A program made the position numbers and the translations under genes. Below are positions 1-9,200 of a stretch of DNA of 44,898 nucleotides, piece after piece. This DNA comes from CAWVWD01 sp965662365 (GTDB taxonomy: Bacteria > Bacteroidota > Bacteroidia > Chitinophagales > Saprospiraceae). Where the stretch lies: contig CBFIHR010000029.1 of NCBI GenBank assembly GCA_965662365.1, positions 1 to 44,898 of the forward strand, written 5' to 3'. The notes below the pieces were generated by a model. The model was not told the DNA's origin and made no database searches. It saw nothing but the letters and a program-made list of their open reading frames with translations. The stretch's first letter is position 1. Each line of letters starts with the position of its first letter.

Positions 1-822
1 ACCTATTACAAAGTAATTAGTTAAACTAAAGAACTTCTCGTATTCATCATACTGCCATTCAGTCATTTCTCCAATGCCTACTTGACTTAGTTCATGAAGC
101 AGTTTTGGGATATTGTTAAATTCTTTTAGTGCTACTAATTTTTCTGTATTATCAATTACTTTCTTTTCTTGAAGCTCTTCACTCAACTCAGGTACTTGTT
201 CATTTGTATTTTGTTCAATATTATTGGTTGTTTTATCTTCAGTAGTTTCACTCGATTGATATTTGTTAAAACTAGTAGCAGCTAAGAAGATTGTAATCGA
301 AAAAAGTATAATTTTAAAGTTTCGAGTAAAGGCAGATTTAAAAGGTATATCTTTTACCCAAGTAATGTTATGCTTTGATTTGCAATTCTCACAAGTAGCT
401 ACATCTTCATATTTATTTGTAAAACCTTGTTCACCACAGTTTTTGCATTTATAATCCCCTTGTTTATGAAGCCATAAAGTAAGAATGCTTGTAAGAACAA
501 ACAAAGCAGTAGAAATATATACCCAACTAAAAATTAAGTTTATAGCAACACAGATTACTCCGACAAAGGCTAGTAAATACAAATTGTCCTCATGGTTTCC
601 TTTACTATTTATTTTTATATGGTAATTTTTTTCTTTAACTGTACTTTCCTTGATTGATTTCTTATTTGATTTCTCATTTGATTTCTCATTTGATTTCTCA
701 TTTGATGTCGAGGATTCATGAACTACTGAATCATCTAACTTAGATTTACAGTGTTTGCAAAGTATTGCAGCCTTCTTAATTTCCTCTGCACAGAAAGGAC
801 ATATTTTTGTGTTATCATTCAT
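1..822 (-). CDS. Double zinc-ribbon membrane protein, C-terminus cut by window edge
   Basis: The minus-strand reading frame opens at ATG 820-822 and stays open to base 1, so 274 codons are visible and the C-terminus lies outside the window. The N-terminus has a CPFCAEEIKKAAILCKHC ribbon (two CxxC pairs), as in short zinc-ribbon proteins that precede membrane segments. A lysine/serine/asparagine linker built from a 12-bp repeat follows. Next come two hydrophobic stretches (about residues 79-118), a second ribbon (CKNCGE and CENCKS), another single membrane span, and an acidic tail. The zinc sites and membrane spans are seen directly. The function is unknown; such proteins are often annotated only as zinc-ribbon domain proteins. 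The gene at 25451-25960 has a comparable ribbon-plus-membrane plan but is not an obvious paralogue. Confidence 0.75.
   Translation of the reverse strand, partial: MNDNTKICPFCAEEIKKAAILCKHCKSKLDDSVVHESSTSNEKSNEKSNEKSNKKSIKESTVKEKNYHIKINSKGNHEDNLYLLAFVGVICVAINLIFSWVYISTALFVLTSILTLWLHKQGDYKCKNCGEQGFTNKYEDVATCENCKSKHNITWVKDIPFKSAFTRNFKIILFSITIFLAATSFNKYQSSETTEDKTTNNIEQNTNEQVPELSEELQEKKVIDNTEKLVALKEFNNIPKLLHELSQVGIGEMTEWQYDEYEKFFSLTNYFVIG
665..706 (-). repeat. 12-bp in-frame tandem repeat, about 3.5 copies
   Basis: The unit tttgatttctca is repeated three times perfectly (665-676, 677-688, 689-700) with degenerate flanks. On the minus strand it encodes repeated Asn-Glu-Lys-Ser in the linker after the first zinc ribbon. 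The unit length is a multiple of three, so copy-number change would alter linker length without a frameshift. Confidence 0.85.
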
Positions 823-844
823 AAGATAAGATATTTTATTTAAA

Positions 845-3757
845 CTAAATTTCTTTCAATCCTTCCCACAAAACCTCAACCAAATGCACTCCATCTCTTC
901 CCGTTCCATCAAAAATCTGATGCCGACAACTCGTACCCACAGCCACAATAATCGTATCCTTTTTCGCGGCACGAACCGCAGGAAACAGCACATCTTCGCC
1001 GACTTGCATACTAATCTCGTAGTGTTCCGCTTCGTAGCCGAACGAACCTGCCATGCCGCAGCAACCTGACGGAATGATTTCGACGGTAAAGTTGTCGAGT
1101 AAGCCTAAAACGAAAGCTGTTTTTTCGACAGATGACAAGGCTTTTTGATGGCAATGTCCGTGGACTTTGACGTGTTGTTTTTTGTTGGTGAATTGTGCGG
1201 ACGTGATGTTGCCTTTTTTGATTTCTTGTTCTAAAAACTCATCAATTAACAAGGCGTTTTTACCTAAGTTTTTGGCAGCTTCCTGTTCTGATTGAGCGAC
1301 TAAGCGAGGATATTCGTCACGGAAAGACAAAATCGCTGACGGTTCGATGCCGAGTAAAGGCGTTTCTGCTGTGATGATATTTTTGAAGGTTTCGACATTG
1401 GCTTTGGCACATTTTTGAGCCATTTTTAATAAACCTTTGGACATAGCAGCTCGACCGCTTTCTTCGTGTTTGACCATTTTGACTTCGTAACCTAATTTGG
1501 TCAACAACTTAACGGCTTTGATACCAATTTCGGTGTCGTTGAAGTTGGTAAATTCATCGCAAAAAAGATAAACCGTGGAAATAATTTTGCCGTTTGGTTT
1601 CGGTTGATTTTTATTAAACCATTTTCTTAAAGTCGTTTTTTGCAAAGTTGGTAAGGTGCGTTTTGGTGCGACATTTAGGACTTTTTTCGCTATTCCGCTT
1701 GTCAGCGAATTGGTCAAAAAGAAGTTGGTCACACTTGGCACAAGTGAACCTAAACCGTTGATTTTACTAATATTGGCGAAAGCCCAAGATCGCAACGGAA
1801 CACCATTTGTTTTTTGATATTGATACAAAAATTCGGCTTTAAGCGTTGCCATATCTACGTTTGACGGACATTCGGATGTACAACCTTTGCAGGACAAACA
1901 CAAGTCCATGACCTCCTTAATTTCGGGATGATTGAACGCATTGTCTTTGGCGTTTTGTGTCAAAAAGGTGCGTAAAGTGTTGGCTCTCGCTCGTGTTGTT
2001 TCCTTTTCGTTGCGAGTTGCTCGGTAGCTCGGACACATTGTTCCGCCTGACAAACTCAACTTTCGACAATCGCCCGAACCGTTACATTTTTCTGCCATTC
2101 GCAAAATGCCGCCTTCTTTTTCAAAATTAAAAACGGTGTCAAATTGTGGCGTTTCTTGTTCGGGTTCGTAGCGTAAGTTAGTGTTCATTGGGTCGGCATC
2201 GACGATTTTATTGGGGTTGAAAATGCCGTTGATGTCCCAAACTTTTTTGATTTCTTTGAAGAGTTCGTAGTTTTCTTTGCCGACCATTAGCGGTATAAAT
2301 TCGGCACGAACTCGTCCGTCGCCATGTTCGCCACTAAATGAACCACGATATTTTTTAACCAATTTTGCGGTTTCTTCGGTGATGTCGTGAAAGAGTTGAA
2401 CGTCTTTCGCCTTTTTCAAATTCAAGACTGGTCGCAAGTGTAATTCGCCATCGCCAGCGTGAGCGTAATAGACGGCTTTTTGACCAAAATCATCCATCAT
2501 TTTGGTAAAATCATCAATATAATCGGGCAAATCTTCCAACGCCACGGCAGTATCTTCGATACACGCCACGGCTTTCGGGTCGCCAGGAATATTCGCCAAA
2601 ATGCCCAAACCTGCACTTCTTAGCTTCCAAACTTTATTCGTGTCTTTGCCATATACTTTCGGGAAAGCGTAACCTTCGCCTTTCGCCTGCATGTCGGCAA
2701 TCATTGCGTCTGCTTTTTTTTCGGCTTCCGCCAATGTTTGCCCTCGAAACTCGACCATCAACATTCCTGTCGGGTCGCCATTGATAAAAAAGCGATTTTT
2801 CTGCTGTTCGATATTGTCTTTTGTTAATTGTAGAATCAAATCGTCCATCATTTCGCAAGCGGTCGGGTTGTGTTTCATTGCCGTCAAAACGGCTTTTGTG
2901 GTTTCTCGAATGCTCGAAAAATGCGGTGCAACCACCACAATTTCAGGGTCTTGTAAAGGCGAAATATTCAATTTAATTTCGGTTGTAAATGCCAAAGTTC
3001 CTTCGGAACCAGCTAACAATTTACATAAATTAAAGTCATTATCCGTATTAACAAAAGGGGAGGTGTCTAACAACAGATCAACCGCATAACCGGTATTTCT
3101 ACGCTGAATATTGGCTTTTGGAAATTCTTTTTTAATGCGTTCTCGAACATCTTTTGAACTCAATTTATCATGGAAAAAACGATAAATATCACCTTCGAGT
3201 CCCTTTTGATGTATTTTTTCGGCATATTCCTCAACTGTCAAATCTTTAAAAACAACTTCGCTACCATCGCTCAAAATCGTTTTTAATTCTAACGTATGAT
3301 CACGAGTCGAACCGTAAACAATCGAGGTCGAACCACAAGAATTATTACCAACCATTCCGCCTATCATACAGCGATTTGCAGTCGAAGTATTAGGGCCAAA
3401 GAAAAAGCCATAAGGTTTTAAGAACGCATTCAATTCGTCCCGAATAACGCCAGGTTGTACACGCACCCAAGATTCCTCCGTGTTGATTTCTAATATTTTA
3501 TTAAAATATTTAGAAACATCAACCACGATGCCATCGCCGACACATTGCCCTGCGAGTGACGTTCCTGCGGTTCGAGGAATTAAGGATGTACCGTTTTCAC
3601 GAGCATAATTGATTAAAACCTTTATATCTTCCACCGTTTTCGGCAACGCCACGGCTTGCGGTAACATTTTATAAACAGACGCATCAGTTGCGTAAAGCGT
3701 TCGCATTAAGCTGTCGTAGTGTAATTCGCCTGTGAGTTGTTTTTGTAATTTTTCCAT
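845..3757 (-). CDS. FAD-linked oxidase / Fe-S oxidoreductase fusion (YdiJ-type D-2-hydroxyacid dehydrogenase)
   Basis: This 970-residue protein combines a GlcD-like flavoprotein with a GlcF-like iron-sulphur half. The FAD-binding type 4 domain is near residues 30-180 (it includes PRTAGTSLAGQ and NNSCG motifs). The FAD-oxidase C-terminal domain runs to about 530 and contains YYAHAGDGELHLRP and SGEHGDGR. Fe-S ligands lie near 556-575 (CNGSGDC, then CPSY) and 620 (CLSCKGCTSECP). Two CCG-type motifs follow near 870 (GHCHQKA) and 900 (SGCCGMAGS). E. coli YdiJ, about the same size, is a D-2-hydroxyglutarate dehydrogenase, so oxidation of a D-2-hydroxyacid with electrons passed to the respiratory chain is likely. 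The exact substrate is inferred. It appears to be transcribed alone and ends 23 bp from the start of the zinc-ribbon gene. Confidence 0.9.
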   Translation of the reverse strand: MEKLQKQLTGELHYDSLMRTLYATDASVYKMLPQAVALPKTVEDIKVLINYARENGTSLIPRTAGTSLAGQCVGDGIVVDVSKYFNKILEINTEESWVRVQPGVIRDELNAFLKPYGFFFGPNTSTANRCMIGGMVGNNSCGSTSIVYGSTRDHTLELKTILSDGSEVVFKDLTVEEYAEKIHQKGLEGDIYRFFHDKLSSKDVRERIKKEFPKANIQRRNTGYAVDLLLDTSPFVNTDNDFNLCKLLAGSEGTLAFTTEIKLNISPLQDPEIVVVAPHFSSIRETTKAVLTAMKHNPTACEMMDDLILQLTKDNIEQQKNRFFINGDPTGMLMVEFRGQTLAEAEKKADAMIADMQAKGEGYAFPKVYGKDTNKVWKLRSAGLGILANIPGDPKAVACIEDTAVALEDLPDYIDDFTKMMDDFGQKAVYYAHAGDGELHLRPVLNLKKAKDVQLFHDITEETAKLVKKYRGSFSGEHGDGRVRAEFIPLMVGKENYELFKEIKKVWDINGIFNPNKIVDADPMNTNLRYEPEQETPQFDTVFNFEKEGGILRMAEKCNGSGDCRKLSLSGGTMCPSYRATRNEKETTRARANTLRTFLTQNAKDNAFNHPEIKEVMDLCLSCKGCTSECPSNVDMATLKAEFLYQYQKTNGVPLRSWAFANISKINGLGSLVPSVTNFFLTNSLTSGIAKKVLNVAPKRTLPTLQKTTLRKWFNKNQPKPNGKIISTVYLFCDEFTNFNDTEIGIKAVKLLTKLGYEVKMVKHEESGRAAMSKGLLKMAQKCAKANVETFKNIITAETPLLGIEPSAILSFRDEYPRLVAQSEQEAAKNLGKNALLIDEFLEQEIKKGNITSAQFTNKKQHVKVHGHCHQKALSSVEKTAFVLGLLDNFTVEIIPSGCCGMAGSFGYEAEHYEISMQVGEDVLFPAVRAAKKDTIIVAVGTSCRHQIFDGTGRDGVHLVEVLWEGLKEI

Positions 3758-3821
3758 GATTTTGTGGTTCGTGATTCGGACGCAGCATACGCAGATTTAC
3801 ACTGAAAAACGCAGATTTGAC

Positions 3822-4319
3822 TTAATAGCCTTTTTCCTTTTTCTCTTCTTCAAAAATCACCTTTGAATACGTCCAATCAATTGGTTTTATCACTAATTTT
3901 TTAATAAAATCGTTTTCGTGTTGCAAATCAAAAGTATAATCGCCACTTTTAAAAGGAATGGATGTAATTTTAAAATAAACGGCTTGTATGTTGTTAATTT
4001 TAACAGTCATTTTTTTATCATCGTATTCATAAATTAAGGTGAGATTGCTCGAAGCAACTTCGTTGAAATCGCCATAATATCGTATTCCAGTTTGAGAAAT
4101 AACGTATTCACCTTCTACACTTAAACCCTTGTAGGTGACGTTATTTGCTCCTTTTATGGTGGCTTTAACCCTATGTTTTTTGATTTTATTAATGTCTAAA
4201 TCGTTCCCTTTTTCATCTGCCAACTGAAAGATAAAAGTTTGTTCAACAGGGCCAGCACCGGTTTGAGCGTAAATATTTAGCGAAAGCGTCAAAAAGCAAA
4301 CAATAAGGATAGATTTCAT
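3822..4319 (-). CDS. Small exported protein of unknown function
   Basis: This 165-residue protein starts with a clear Sec signal peptide (MKSILIVCFLTLSLNIYAQ, cleavage after AYQ-like YAQ). The mature part is hydrophilic, lysine-rich and predicted mainly beta, with no cysteine and no T9SS sorting domain, so it is probably periplasmic or released. I recognise no family. It is transcribed divergently from the thioredoxin-fold lipoprotein gene at 4446. The spacer 3789-3818 after its stop carries two copies of acgcagattt 20 bp apart, the kind of short repeat common in Bacteroidota gaps. Confidence 0.7.
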   Translation of the reverse strand: MKSILIVCFLTLSLNIYAQTGAGPVEQTFIFQLADEKGNDLDINKIKKHRVKATIKGANNVTYKGLSVEGEYVISQTGIRYYGDFNEVASSNLTLIYEYDDKKMTVKINNIQAVYFKITSIPFKSGDYTFDLQHENDFIKKLVIKPIDWTYSKVIFEEEKKEKGY

Positions 4320-4351
4320 GTTTCTAAGTTTTTGATAGGATTTACAGATTT

Positions 4352-4370
4352 GAACAGGATTTTTCTGTTC
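4352..4370. repeat. Small hairpin in divergent spacer
   Basis: A perfect 6-bp inverted repeat (gaacag ... ctgttc) with a 7-nt loop lies between the divergent genes at 4319 and 4446. The surrounding gatttacagatttgaacagg text resembles short dispersed sequences in Bacteroidota intergenic regions. It could instead be a leader structure for either gene. Confidence 0.4.
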
Positions 4371-4445
4371 TTTGTATTTAAATTATTCAAGTTATCATAT
4401 TTACCACACTTCAAGGGTTCAGTAAATATAAAGTTCAATCTTAAA

Positions 4446-5783
4446 ATGAAAAATACGATTACAAAATACTTATTTTTTGCATTTATAGCGGTTTTATTTT
4501 CGGAATGTGTCATGCCGAACCAGTTCAATGTTATTGCTCCTGGACCTTGGCGGGCTGTTTTATTATTAAATGGTAAAAAAGCGAATCCGATTCGTACAAA
4601 AGACCAATTTATTAAGCGAGATGATGAAATCGCTTATGAAGAAGTGACGGCTGGCGAATTACCGTTTACATTTAATGTCGTTTATACTTCTGCGGATAGT
4701 TTTTATTTGGAAATTATCAATGGTGATGAAGTGCTAAAAGTCGATGATATTGTCTATGGAAAAAATAGAAAATCGGGCGATGACACGATTCGTATTGACT
4801 TTCCTATCTATAATTCTTACATCAAAGCAGTGTATGAAGATAAGGTGATTGAGGGGAATTGGTATGATAAAAATCGGGAGAATTACAGTATTCCATTTGT
4901 GGCAAAACAAGGGCAAAATCACCGTTTTACGACACTTCGCAAAGAACCTATTATGGATGTTTCGGGAAAATGGGAAGTGATGTTCGGTACAGAAACAGAT
5001 GAGCCTTATCCGGCTGTCGGTGAGTTTAAACAAGACGGAAATCGTTTAACAGGAACTTTTTTGACGGAAACTGGCGATTATCGCTACTTGGCAGGAACGA
5101 TTCAAAATGATAAGTTGTATTTATCGACTTTCGATGGTACACACGCTTATTTGTTTGAAGCAAAAATCATGGAAGATAAAACGATGATTGGTACTTTTTT
5201 GTCGGGTAAACATTATAAAACAAATTGGACAGCAACGAAAAATGATAAGGCAAAAGTTGGTTCTGCGTATGAATTGACGTATTTGAAAGATGGTTTTGAT
5301 ACCTTCGAATTTTCGTTTAAAGATGTTGATGGAAATATAGTTTCATCAAGCGACGAACGATTTCAGGGGAAGGCAAAAATTATTCAAATCTTCGGAACTT
5401 GGTGCCCAAATTGTCGGGACGAAACGAACTTTTTAGTACCTTTTTATAATAAAGAGAAGCCTGAAAATTTAGAAATTATTGGTTTGGCATTCGAGAAATT
5501 CCGTGATGAAAGTCGAGCAGCAAAAGCGGTTAAAACTTACATTAATAAAATGAACGTGCCTTATCCGATGTTGGTAGCTGGTTATTCTAATAATGTAGAA
5601 GCGGGTGAAGTTTTACCGATGTTAAATGCGGTGATTTCTTATCCGACGATGATTTTTTTGGATAAAAATAATAAAGTTGTGAAAATTCATACCGGATTTA
5701 GCGGCCCAGCTACAAGTCAATATGATACATTTATGAAAGAGTTTGAAGATATTGTGACAGAGTTAACAATGGTAGCGGAGTAG
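4446..5783 (+). CDS. TlpA-like thioredoxin-fold lipoprotein
   Basis: I place the start at ATG 4446, giving 445 residues, because it yields a lipoprotein-type signal (hydrophobic core ending LFSEC, Cys19 as the likely lipidated residue). An upstream ATG at 4332 in the same frame would add 38 residues that look like translated spacer. The N-terminal 300 residues are two beta-rich regions, the second with the G-x-W-E-V-x-F / G-x-F-x-x-x-G-N-R-L-T-G-T-F pattern seen beside redoxin domains in this phylum. The C-terminal domain is thioredoxin-like with the redox motif W-C320-P-N-C323. Members of the TlpA/ResA family reduce or exchange disulphides in the periplasm; the partner protein here is unknown. 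Confidence 0.8.
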   Translation: MKNTITKYLFFAFIAVLFSECVMPNQFNVIAPGPWRAVLLLNGKKANPIRTKDQFIKRDDEIAYEEVTAGELPFTFNVVYTSADSFYLEIINGDEVLKVDDIVYGKNRKSGDDTIRIDFPIYNSYIKAVYEDKVIEGNWYDKNRENYSIPFVAKQGQNHRFTTLRKEPIMDVSGKWEVMFGTETDEPYPAVGEFKQDGNRLTGTFLTETGDYRYLAGTIQNDKLYLSTFDGTHAYLFEAKIMEDKTMIGTFLSGKHYKTNWTATKNDKAKVGSAYELTYLKDGFDTFEFSFKDVDGNIVSSSDERFQGKAKIIQIFGTWCPNCRDETNFLVPFYNKEKPENLEIIGLAFEKFRDESRAAKAVKTYINKMNVPYPMLVAGYSNNVEAGEVLPMLNAVISYPTMIFLDKNNKVVKIHTGFSGPATSQYDTFMKEFEDIVTELTMVAE

Positions 5784-6230
5784 AATAGAGTTGAATTTGA
5801 AGTAATAAAAAAGGTTGAATATATTTCGACTTTAATTGCTGAAAATGCGTCATTTATAATTGATATTTAAAAATAATATCAAATTAGATGACGCATTTTG
5901 TATTTTAATTGCTGTTCTTTACACAGAAATTTTGTATTTTTATTGCCATTAAAAAGTGATAAGATTGATTGAAAACGGTACTAAATATCTAATCGGTGAA
6001 AATATTAAATATGTTCTACATGCTTGATATTTGCTATATTATCAGTAATTTAGGCACAGAGATTGATGAAAAAGAAACGACACTTCTTTTTTGATTAAAA
6101 AAATGATGATTACCGTTTCAATAAAAATCTAACCTATAAGAAATGTTGAGATTTTCTTGAAATTTCTAAATACGGTGAGATTGAGATAACAATCATCATG
6201 AAATTCATAATTATTAAGGACAACTACGAT
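5784..6230. other. Intergenic region
   Basis: About 450 bp of AT-rich sequence. It contains the hairpin at 5842-5899 near its left end. I find no other gene, RNA or clear TAnnTTTG element in it. The start of the following gene is ambiguous between 6198 and 6231. Confidence 0.6.
5842..5899 (+). terminator. Long hairpin, probable terminator of the TlpA-like gene
   Basis: Arms aaaatgcgtcat (5842-5853) and atgacgcatttt (5888-5899) are perfectly complementary over 12 bp, with an inner partial stem (ttgatatt / aatatcaa). The right arm ends in Ts. A direct repeat of tttaattgctg flanks the structure on both sides. It fits a bidirectional terminator but also resembles the palindromic elements elsewhere in the window. 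Confidence 0.6.
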
Positions 6231-9200
6231 ATGAACAACACGAAGGCTTATCTTATTTATTGCATTGATAATCAAAATATTGCAAATCATATTACGGACG
6301 ATTTAGGAAGAGTAGGAATTGATTTTATCCATGATACTTTCGACTTCGCGACACACGATGCTATTCGTCAACAGTATTCAAATAGCACAGCACCTGTTTT
6401 TTTATTAGTTAGTGACAATTTTTTGAAATCAGAAAATTGTATGCGAAATATCTTGGAGTTAGTCGAAGATACTCGACTGCGAGGTCGCATCAAAACGATT
6501 ATCTTGGAAGGTCGTCATCCTATCAAGGGGACAGATCAATACAAAACTATTGCTACAAAGTTTGAACGTTTGGGAGATGTTGTCAATTATATCAATTATT
6601 GGTCTATGCAATATCAGCAGATTCGTACTGAAATGCGTCACACTACAGAGGCACGAAGGACTGAATTAGCTCCGAAGTTAGACTTGATTCAAGATATTTC
6701 TACTAATATTTTGGGGGATTTTATGCGCTATTTGAGGGGGACGAATTATGTGTTGTATCAGCGTTTGAAAGATGATAATTTCCGTGAATTATTTGAAGAG
6801 TTTGGTGGGGATAGTGCTTTGCTAATGAGGAAATATGGTATGTTACCGGCTTATTCTCCCGCTGTTAAAGAGGTTGAAGAAGAGAAAGATGTCGTAGTTG
6901 ATGAGTCAGAACAGGATATAAGAGAGGAGGAGATTGAAACAACTACGGAGGTTCTTGATGATGTTTCGGAAAATGTGGAGGAAGGGTTTGATTTGTCGGC
7001 TATTCCCGGGCTTAATTTATTATCAAATAGAGAAGAAACGCCGGAGGACGATGAATCGGATAGTAAGACTTCTGAAAATGATTTATCGACTATCTCTGAT
7101 GAAATGTTAGATGACTTAGCCGATGATTTGATATCGGAAGAGGAGGAGGATTTCATTGAAGATGAGATGATTAATGAGACTTTCGAGGAGATAAATGACA
7201 AGGTAGAGTCAGACGATACTTCGCCTGATGCGTTAGCGGATTTGATTGATGAGTTGGCAGATGACCTTGTAGAAGATACTAATGAAGAAGTGGTAGAAGA
7301 TGGTGACGAGGTTGAAGGAGAGCATTCTGTCGATGCGTTAGAGACGGAGGAGGTTGAAGGCGAATCGGTCGAGGATTTGGAAAACACTATTGTTGAAGAA
7401 ACTGAAGTGAAAGGTACGGAAGATGAAGATAACGAAGTGAATGCTGCTGATGAGAATGAAAAAGTATTCATAAATATGAGTGATTTCTTGGAAGAGGTTG
7501 CAGCAGAGTTAGAAGAATCAGAATCTGAGAAAAACGCCGATGGTTTGTTAGACGAGGTAAAAAATGAAAAAGAATTACTTAATGTAAGTGATTTTTTAGA
7601 GAAAGTTGCAGCAAAGTCACGAAAGTCAGAATCTGAGAAAAATGCTGATGGTTTGTTAGACGATGTTTCAGAGGATTTGGTTAACGAAATGGATGTAAAC
7701 GAAGCCGTTAATGGTGAAAGTAAGGGAGACGAGACATTAATGGATGATGTTGTTGAGAAGGAAGTAGAAGCTGAAATAAAACAAGAAACTGAAGAAACCG
7801 AAGATTTAATTGATGAGTTGATAGAAGATTCGGAGGTAGAAGATGAGGTTATTGTACAGCCTTCAACGGATATTGCAGAAGAATTAGCGGCTTCTGGTGA
7901 TATTGAAGGGGCAACTGGTTTGTATCGTCAATTAGTCGAAAACACTCCTGAAAATGTTGATTTACGATATGCTTTTGCAATGATGCTGATCGAGAACGGT
8001 GGTGATAGAACATTGGCAAAAGAGAATTTAGTAGTGGCTTCACAATTGGATGAAGATGATGAGGATATTTTATTTGCGTTAGGAGTTCTTAGCGAAAGTG
8101 AAGGTAATTTTGAAGATGCAAAACGTTATTATGAGAAAGTTATTTTGTTAGACTTAGAACACGAACAAGCGTATTATCGTTTGGGAAGTCTTTTGGCAAA
8201 TGCTTATGAAAATCAACAGTTTGTGGCTTCGTCTTACTTGCAGCGGGCGATTTCTTTAGATGACGAATATGCAGAGGCTTACTTTGAATATGCGAAATTA
8301 TTGAATACTTATTTCGGTAAATCGAAAAAATCAGCGAAGTACTTCAAAAAGGCGGTGAAAAATAATCGTCATTTTGCGGAAGCTCATTTTGAATTAGCAA
8401 AAATCTACAATAAAATAGATAAAAAAAGCAAAGCTTTACGACATTATGAAAATGCGATTGAGATAAATAATCGTTTTCAAACGGCTGAAAATGATGCATT
8501 ATTTGGCCTTCAGGTAAAATCACCAGAGGGTGACTCGGCTTTAGGATCGGGTGAGCAGAATGCTAAAGACAGCGAACCGAAAGGTACGATTCTAATCACT
8601 GGAGCAACGTCGGGTATCGGTCGTGCAACAGCAGAACTATTTGCTCGAAACGGTTATAATTTGATCATTACTGGTCGTCGTGAAGAGCGTTTGATGGCGT
8701 TAAAAGATATTTTAGAAGCAGAGTTTTCAACGCAGATTTTGACCTTGACTTTTGATGTTAGAAATCAGGCAGCGGTCGAAGCGGCGATAGCAAGTTTGGA
8801 GGGGGATTGGAAAAATATCGATGTGCTGGTTAACAACGCTGGTTTAGCCAAAGGTTTTACACCGATTAATGAAGGGCAGTTGACGCATTGGGAAACAATG
8901 ATTGATACCAACTTAAAAGGGTTGTTGTATGTAACCAGAGCTGTTTCTCCATTAATGGTTGAAAATAGCAAAGGTTTTATTATCAATATTGGTTCGATCG
9001 CTGGTAAGGAAACTTATACTAACGGTAATGTTTACTGTGCTACAAAAGCGGCAGTCGATGCCTTGACAAAAGGAATGCGTTTGGATTTGCATCATCATAA
9101 TATTCGGGTGACCGGTATTCACCCTGGACACGTTGAAACAGAATTTGCAGTTGTTCGATTTGATGGCGACGAAGAACGAGCGAAAATTTATGATGATTTT

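Noticed and set aside
263..454. 63-codon plus-strand frame
   Set aside because: Antisense to the partial zinc-ribbon gene, whose ribbon cysteines are clearly encoded on the minus strand.
2691..3089. 132-codon plus-strand frame inside the FAD/Fe-S dehydrogenase gene
   Set aside because: Antisense to a well-supported gene, with no recognisable domain.
4332..4445. N-terminal extension of the TlpA-like lipoprotein
   Set aside because: Starting at 4332 would bury the lipoprotein signal behind 38 residues and read through the divergent spacer; ATG 4446 fits the signal peptide.
6851..7471. 206-codon minus-strand frame, extremely serine-rich
   Set aside because: It is the antisense reading of the Glu/Asp-rich linker codons of the TIR-SDR gene, which turn into Ser-rich text; no start context or family features.
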